A DNA stretch of 9,735 nucleotides from an uncultured Clostridia bacterium (GTDB taxonomy: Bacteria; Bacillota; Clostridia; Oscillospirales; CAG-272), in assembly GCA_904501765.1 (NCBI GenBank), contig CAJGCM010000079.1, forward strand, positions 1 through 9,735, in the 5' to 3' direction. A program made the translations under genes and the position numbers. How positions within the stretch are numbered: the first letter of the stretch is position 1; each line of letters begins with the position of its first letter. Below are positions 7,150 through 9,735 of the stretch, one piece after another. Below the pieces are notes generated by a model. The model was given only the letters and a program-made list of their open reading frames with translations, ran no database searches and had not been told where the DNA came from.

Positions 7150-8640
7150 TTGAAAAAATATATTATGGCTCTGGACCAGGGCACCACAAGCTCACGTTGT
7201 ATACTCTTTGATAAGGATGGCAATATTGCAAGTCTTGTTCAGCGTGAATTCCCGCAAATATTCCCCTCAGAGGGGTGGGTTGAGCACGACCCCATGGTTA
7301 TATGGTCAACACAGATAAGCGCCGCAACCGAAGCAGTTCTCAAGATAGGAGCGTCATGGGGTGAGATTTACGGAATAGGCATAACCAACCAGAGAGAAAC
7401 GACAATCCTTTGGGACAAACACACAGGAGAGCCTGTTTACAACGCAATAGTTTGGCAATGCAGAAGAACTGCAAGGATTTGCGAGGAGCTTAAGGAAGCA
7501 GGATATTCCCATCTCATAAAGGGAAAGACCGGTTTGCTTATTGACCCTTATTTTTCAGCTACAAAAATCAAATGGATTCTTGACAACGTTGAAGGGGCAA
7601 GAGAAAAAGCAGAACGTGGCGATTTATGCTTCGGCACGATAGACACCTGGCTTATATGGAAGCTGACAGCGGGAAAGGTTCACGCCACCGACTACACTAA
7701 TGCTTCGCGAACGATGCTTTATAACATTAAGGAGCTTGACTGGGACGAAGAGCTGCTTCGGATTTTTGATATTCCGAGGGCGATTTTACCTGAGGTGCGT
7801 CCCTCCTCTTCCCTGTTCGGTGTGACTGATAAGGGAATTCTCGGCTACGAGCTTCCTATTGGAGGAGTTGCAGGAGATCAGCAGGCGGCACTGTTCGGTC
7901 AATGCTGTTTTGGCAAGGGGGACATTAAAAACACATACGGTACAGGAGCGTTTATGCTAATGAACACCGGAGATGTTCCTTATATAACAGACGACGGACT
8001 TCTTACAACCATCGCCTGGGGCGTAGGTGATAAAGTAATTTATGCGCTCGAAGGCTCTGTATTCACCTGCGGGGCAGCTATTCAATGGTTGAGAGATGGT
8101 ATGAAGCTTATAGAGTCGGCGCAGGACAGCGAATACTATGCAAGGAAGGTACCCGATTCGGGAGGCGTTATGGTCGTTCCCGCATTTCAAGGTCTTGGTG
8201 CGCCATGGTGGGACCCTTATGCCAGAGGAATCATAATAGGTATAACAAGAGCCACAAACAAATATCATATTATAAGGGCAACCCTTGAATCCTTGGCGTA
8301 TCAAACGACCGACGTTATAAATCTTATGGAGGAATCTACGGGAATTAAAATCACCTCCCTCAAGGTTGACGGCGGCGCATCGGCGAACAACCTTCTTATG
8401 AGCTTCCAATCCGATATACTCGGAATACCGATTATCCGTCCCTCCTGCATAGAAACTACTGCCCTCGGCGCTGCTTACCTGTGTGGGCTTACTCTTGGGG
8501 TTTATAAGTCAATGGAGGATATAGCCATGGGCAAACGTATCGACTCCATAATAAACCCTGAAATGGACGATGGTTGGAGAGCAGAAAAGAAGGCAATATG
8601 GAAGAATGCAGTCAACCGCTGTCTTGGGTGGAAAGCTTAA
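7150..8640 (+). CDS. glpK: Glycerol kinase
   Basis: GlpK phosphorylates glycerol with ATP to sn-glycerol 3-phosphate in the cytoplasm. The 496 residues match the usual length of this FGGY kinase. Visible motifs are the ATP-site DQGTTSSR (9-16), NQRETT (80-85, with Arg82 and Glu83 at the glycerol site), WQCRRT (102-107), Tyr134 in DPYFSATK, the catalytic Asp243 in GVAGDQQAALFGQ (239-251), and VDGGAS (406-411). The start is TTG at 7150, ten bases after AAGGA; it gives the standard MKKYIMALDQ N-terminus. The His phosphorylated by HPr in many Firmicutes (HFYG motif) is replaced by Gly229 (GILG). A weak promoter candidate is TTGTAC (7089-7094) and TATGAC (7111-7116), 16 bases apart. No glpF or glpD lies next to it, and a terminator precedes it, so it is probably transcribed alone. 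Confidence 0.97.
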   Translation: MKKYIMALDQGTTSSRCILFDKDGNIASLVQREFPQIFPSEGWVEHDPMVIWSTQISAATEAVLKIGASWGEIYGIGITNQRETTILWDKHTGEPVYNAIVWQCRRTARICEELKEAGYSHLIKGKTGLLIDPYFSATKIKWILDNVEGAREKAERGDLCFGTIDTWLIWKLTAGKVHATDYTNASRTMLYNIKELDWDEELLRIFDIPRAILPEVRPSSSLFGVTDKGILGYELPIGGVAGDQQAALFGQCCFGKGDIKNTYGTGAFMLMNTGDVPYITDDGLLTTIAWGVGDKVIYALEGSVFTCGAAIQWLRDGMKLIESAQDSEYYARKVPDSGGVMVVPAFQGLGAPWWDPYARGIIIGITRATNKYHIIRATLESLAYQTTDVINLMEESTGIKITSLKVDGGASANNLLMSFQSDILGIPIIRPSCIETTALGAAYLCGLTLGVYKSMEDIAMGKRIDSIINPEMDDGWRAEKKAIWKNAVNRCLGWKA

Positions 8641-8665
8641 TCCTCTGTCACCCATATAAAAACGC

Positions 8666-8709
8666 ATATTCAAGCCCGCAAAGACTCAAATCGCAGCGGG
8701 CTTGAATAT
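8666..8709. terminator. Inverted repeat downstream of glpK, possible terminator
   Basis: A perfect 14-bp inverted repeat (8666-8679 with 8696-8709) encloses a 16-base loop, beginning 25 bases after the glpK stop. On the + strand no T-run follows the right arm. On the - strand the stem is followed after GCG by TTTTT. It may protect or end the glpK transcript, but its tail better fits termination of a leftward transcript coming from the tRNA/repeat side. Confidence 0.55.
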
Positions 8710-8756
8710 AGAATTATAATGTCGAAAAAATTTAGACGCAAATTTATTAAATATTG

Positions 8757-8785
8757 TTGATTTTTATTTCGGTTTGTAGTATTAT
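8757..8785 (+). promoter_or_regulatory. Sigma-A-type promoter for tRNA-Gly
   Basis: TTGATT (8757-8762) and TATTAT (8780-8785) are 17 bases apart. Transcription would begin near 8792, only about seven bases before the mature tRNA 5' end. Confidence 0.75.
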
Positions 8786-8798
8786 ATAACAGTAAGAT

Positions 8799-8872
8799 GC
8801 AGGTATAGTTTAGTGGTAGAGCTCCAGCTTCCCAAGCTGGCCGTGCGGGTTCGATTCCCGTTACCTGCTCCA
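8799..8872 (+). tRNA. tRNA-Gly, anticodon CCC
   Basis: The 74 bases fold as a full cloverleaf. The acceptor stem GCAGGTA (8799-8805) pairs with TACCTGC (8862-8868), with discriminator T and an encoded CCA (8870-8872). The D-arm contains AGTGGTAGAGC. The anticodon stem CCAGC/GCTGG (8824-8828 with 8836-8840) encloses loop TTCCCAA with anticodon CCC at 8831-8833. The T-arm has loop TTCGATT (8850-8856). CCC reads GGG glycine codons. The gene has its own promoter and terminator. Confidence 0.97.
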
Positions 8873-8904
8873 AAACAACCAAAGCAACCCTTTGGTTGTT
8901 TTTT
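8873..8904 (+). terminator. Intrinsic terminator after tRNA-Gly
   Basis: A stem of 12 to 13 bp (8872/8873-8884 with 8890-8902) with a 5-base loop is followed by a T-run to 8904. It begins immediately after the tRNA CCA end. Confidence 0.88.
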
Positions 8905-9100
8905 AAGATATGATCGCAAATTATGTCACAAGGCGGTTAATTTATTCGAAATATCCGAATAAAAGCAAAAAGTAGCACCCACAAGAAGCATTATCTTCTC
9001 GCATTCAACCTTATTGGCTGCGCTACTTTGCTAATAGTGCATCACTAAATTTTTGAAAAGTCAATAGATGGCGTAATTGAATGCCTCTTTACTTTCTTTT
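8905..9100. other. Gene-free stretch with several inverted repeats
   Basis: No convincing gene is seen on either strand. Three inverted repeats are present. The first is an 8-bp stem (8941-8948 with 8956-8963) with a 7-base loop. The second is a long-range 10-bp pairing with a two-base bulge (8965-8976 with 9022-9031). The third is a small 5-bp hairpin nested inside the second (AGAAG 8984-8988, loop CATTAT, CTTCT 8995-8999). The nested form would suit a structured RNA or the remnant of a small mobile element. Short open frames exist on both strands (for example + strand 8966-9049) but none has a ribosome site and start. Confidence 0.45.
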
Positions 9101-9125
9101 TCCCGGGTCACAAAAACAAAAAGAA

Positions 9126-9153
9126 AAAAGAGAGCTAAAAAACGCCCTCTTTT
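9126..9153 (-). terminator. Terminator-like hairpin within each repeat unit (unit 1 copy)
   Basis: AAAAGAGAGC (9126-9135) pairs with GCCCTCTTTT (9144-9153) except for one A-C mismatch, around an 8-base loop. Read on the - strand, the stem is followed by a long T-rich tail (TTCTTTTTGTTTTTG), as in an intrinsic terminator. On the + strand only TTTT and then GTCGGG follow. The element recurs in every unit, with loop changes. Whether it acts as a terminator is inference. Confidence 0.5.
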
Positions 9154-9221
9154 GTCGGGAGTGCGTGGCGTGAGGCGAACACGTGAGCCTGGTGTAACAT
9201 TGACCCGCATGGGGCAAATTA

Positions 9222-9253
9222 CGAATCGTATTGCGAAGCAATACATTGATTCG
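9222..9253. repeat. Conserved hairpin at the end of each repeat unit (unit 1 copy)
   Basis: CGAATC (9222-9227) and GTATTGC (9228-9234) pair with GCAATAC (9238-9244) and GATTCG (9248-9253), giving a 13-bp stem with a GAA loop and a three-base ATT bulge on one side. The same hairpin recurs in the other three units; in unit 2 only the outermost pair is lost (GATTCA). Confidence 0.85.
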
Positions 9254-9735
9254 AAATCCCAGGTCACGAAAACAAAAAGAAAAAAGAGAGCTAAAATGGC
9301 CCTCTTTTGTCGGGAGTGCGTGGCGTGAGGCGAACACGTGAGCCTGGTGCAACATTGACCCGCACGGGGCAAATTACGAATCGTATTGCGAAGCAATACA
9401 TTGATTCATAATCCCAGGTCACTAAAAACAAAAGAAAAAAAGAGAGCTAAAAACGCCCTCTTTTATCGGGAGTGCGTGGCGTGAGGCGAACACGTGAGCC
9501 TGGTGCAACATTGACCCGCATGGGGCAAATTACGAATCGTATTGCGAAGCAATACATTGATTCGAAATCCCGGGTCACGAAAACAAAAGAAAAAAAGAGA
9601 GCTAAAAACGCCCTCTTTTGTCGGGAGTGCGTGGCGTGAGGCGAACACGTGACCCTGGTGCAACATTGCCCCTTTGCGGGGCAAATTACGAATCGTATTG
9701 CGAAGCAATACATTGATTCGAAATCCCAGGTCACT

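Larger units (their letters stand above)
9104..9735. repeat. Tandem array of ~156-bp repeats (four units plus the start of a fifth)
   Basis: Using the shared GTCAC as the unit start, copies begin at 9107, 9263, 9419, 9574 and 9730, so unit lengths are 156, 156, 155 and 156. Copies are nearly identical, differing by scattered substitutions and one- or two-base changes in A-runs. Each unit has an A-rich part, then a GC-rich part (GGGAGTGCGTGGCGTGAGG), then a segment ending in a hairpin, so composition differs from the AT-rich flank. There are no unique spacers. The array runs off the right edge, and its left end is sharp at about 9101-9104. Open frames on both strands arise only because 156 is a multiple of three; the 155-base third unit breaks them, which argues against coding. 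Confidence 0.93.

Noticed and set aside
8670..8882. 70-residue open frame antisense to tRNA-Gly
   Set aside because: It is the complement of the tRNA gene and its flanks, a well-known type of false gene call; the tRNA cloverleaf is complete.
8799..9104. tRNA-Gly as attachment site of an integrated element
   Set aside because: No integrase gene and no repeated copy of the tRNA 3' end are visible in the window; the tRNA has its own intact terminator.
9061..9734. Long open frames on both strands through the repeat array (81-111 residues)
   Set aside because: They arise because the unit length is a multiple of three and few stops fall in any frame. The 155-base third unit and the A-run indels shift frame between copies, peptides from several frames are equally open, and no ribosome sites precede them.
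9104..9735. CRISPR array
   Set aside because: The repeats are about 156 bp and contiguous, with no unique spacers of regular size and no cas genes in view.

Overview
The window looks like chromosomal DNA from an uncultured or gut-type Clostridia (Bacillota). The evidence is the ylxM-ffh-rpsP-khpA gene order, strong AGGAGG-type ribosome binding sites, several TTG starts, near-consensus sigma-A promoters with 17-base spacers, compact U-tailed terminators, a CCA-encoding tRNA gene, and AT-rich intergenic DNA around moderately AT-rich genes. I infer the placement from these traits; no marker gene was compared with a database.

Layout. Positions 1-2690 hold the end of a carbohydrate-type locus on the + strand: the last codons of an AraC-like regulator, a 623-residue DUF4838 protein with a GH67-like N-terminal domain, and an SGNH/GDSL hydrolase three bases behind it, closed by a terminator. 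Positions 2755-4530 read on the - strand: rpsT (ribosomal protein S20) with its own promoter and terminator, then a dGTPase-like HD-domain phosphohydrolase with its own promoter. From a divergent promoter region at about 4500-4635, the + strand carries ylxM, ffh, rpsP and khpA (signal recognition particle plus ribosome-associated genes), ending in a terminator at 7023-7057. A stand-alone glycerol kinase gene (glpK) follows, then a 14-bp inverted repeat, a tRNA-Gly(CCC) gene with its own promoter and terminator, and a gene-free stretch. The window ends inside an array of at least four tandem ~156-bp repeats.

How the genes work together. The DUF4838 protein and SGNH hydrolase are probably co-transcribed. 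They lack signal peptides, so they would act inside the cell, plausibly removing side groups from an imported oligosaccharide under control of the AraC-like regulator; this is inference. The central genes are housekeeping: S20 and S16 build the 30S subunit, Ffh with YlxM serves co-translational membrane targeting, and KhpA is a small RNA-binding protein. GlpK feeds glycerol into glycerol 3-phosphate.

The least explained part is the right end. Each repeat unit carries several nested inverted repeats, and one unit shows what looks like paired base changes across a long-range stem. No protein-coding explanation fits, because a one-base length change shifts the reading frame between copies.
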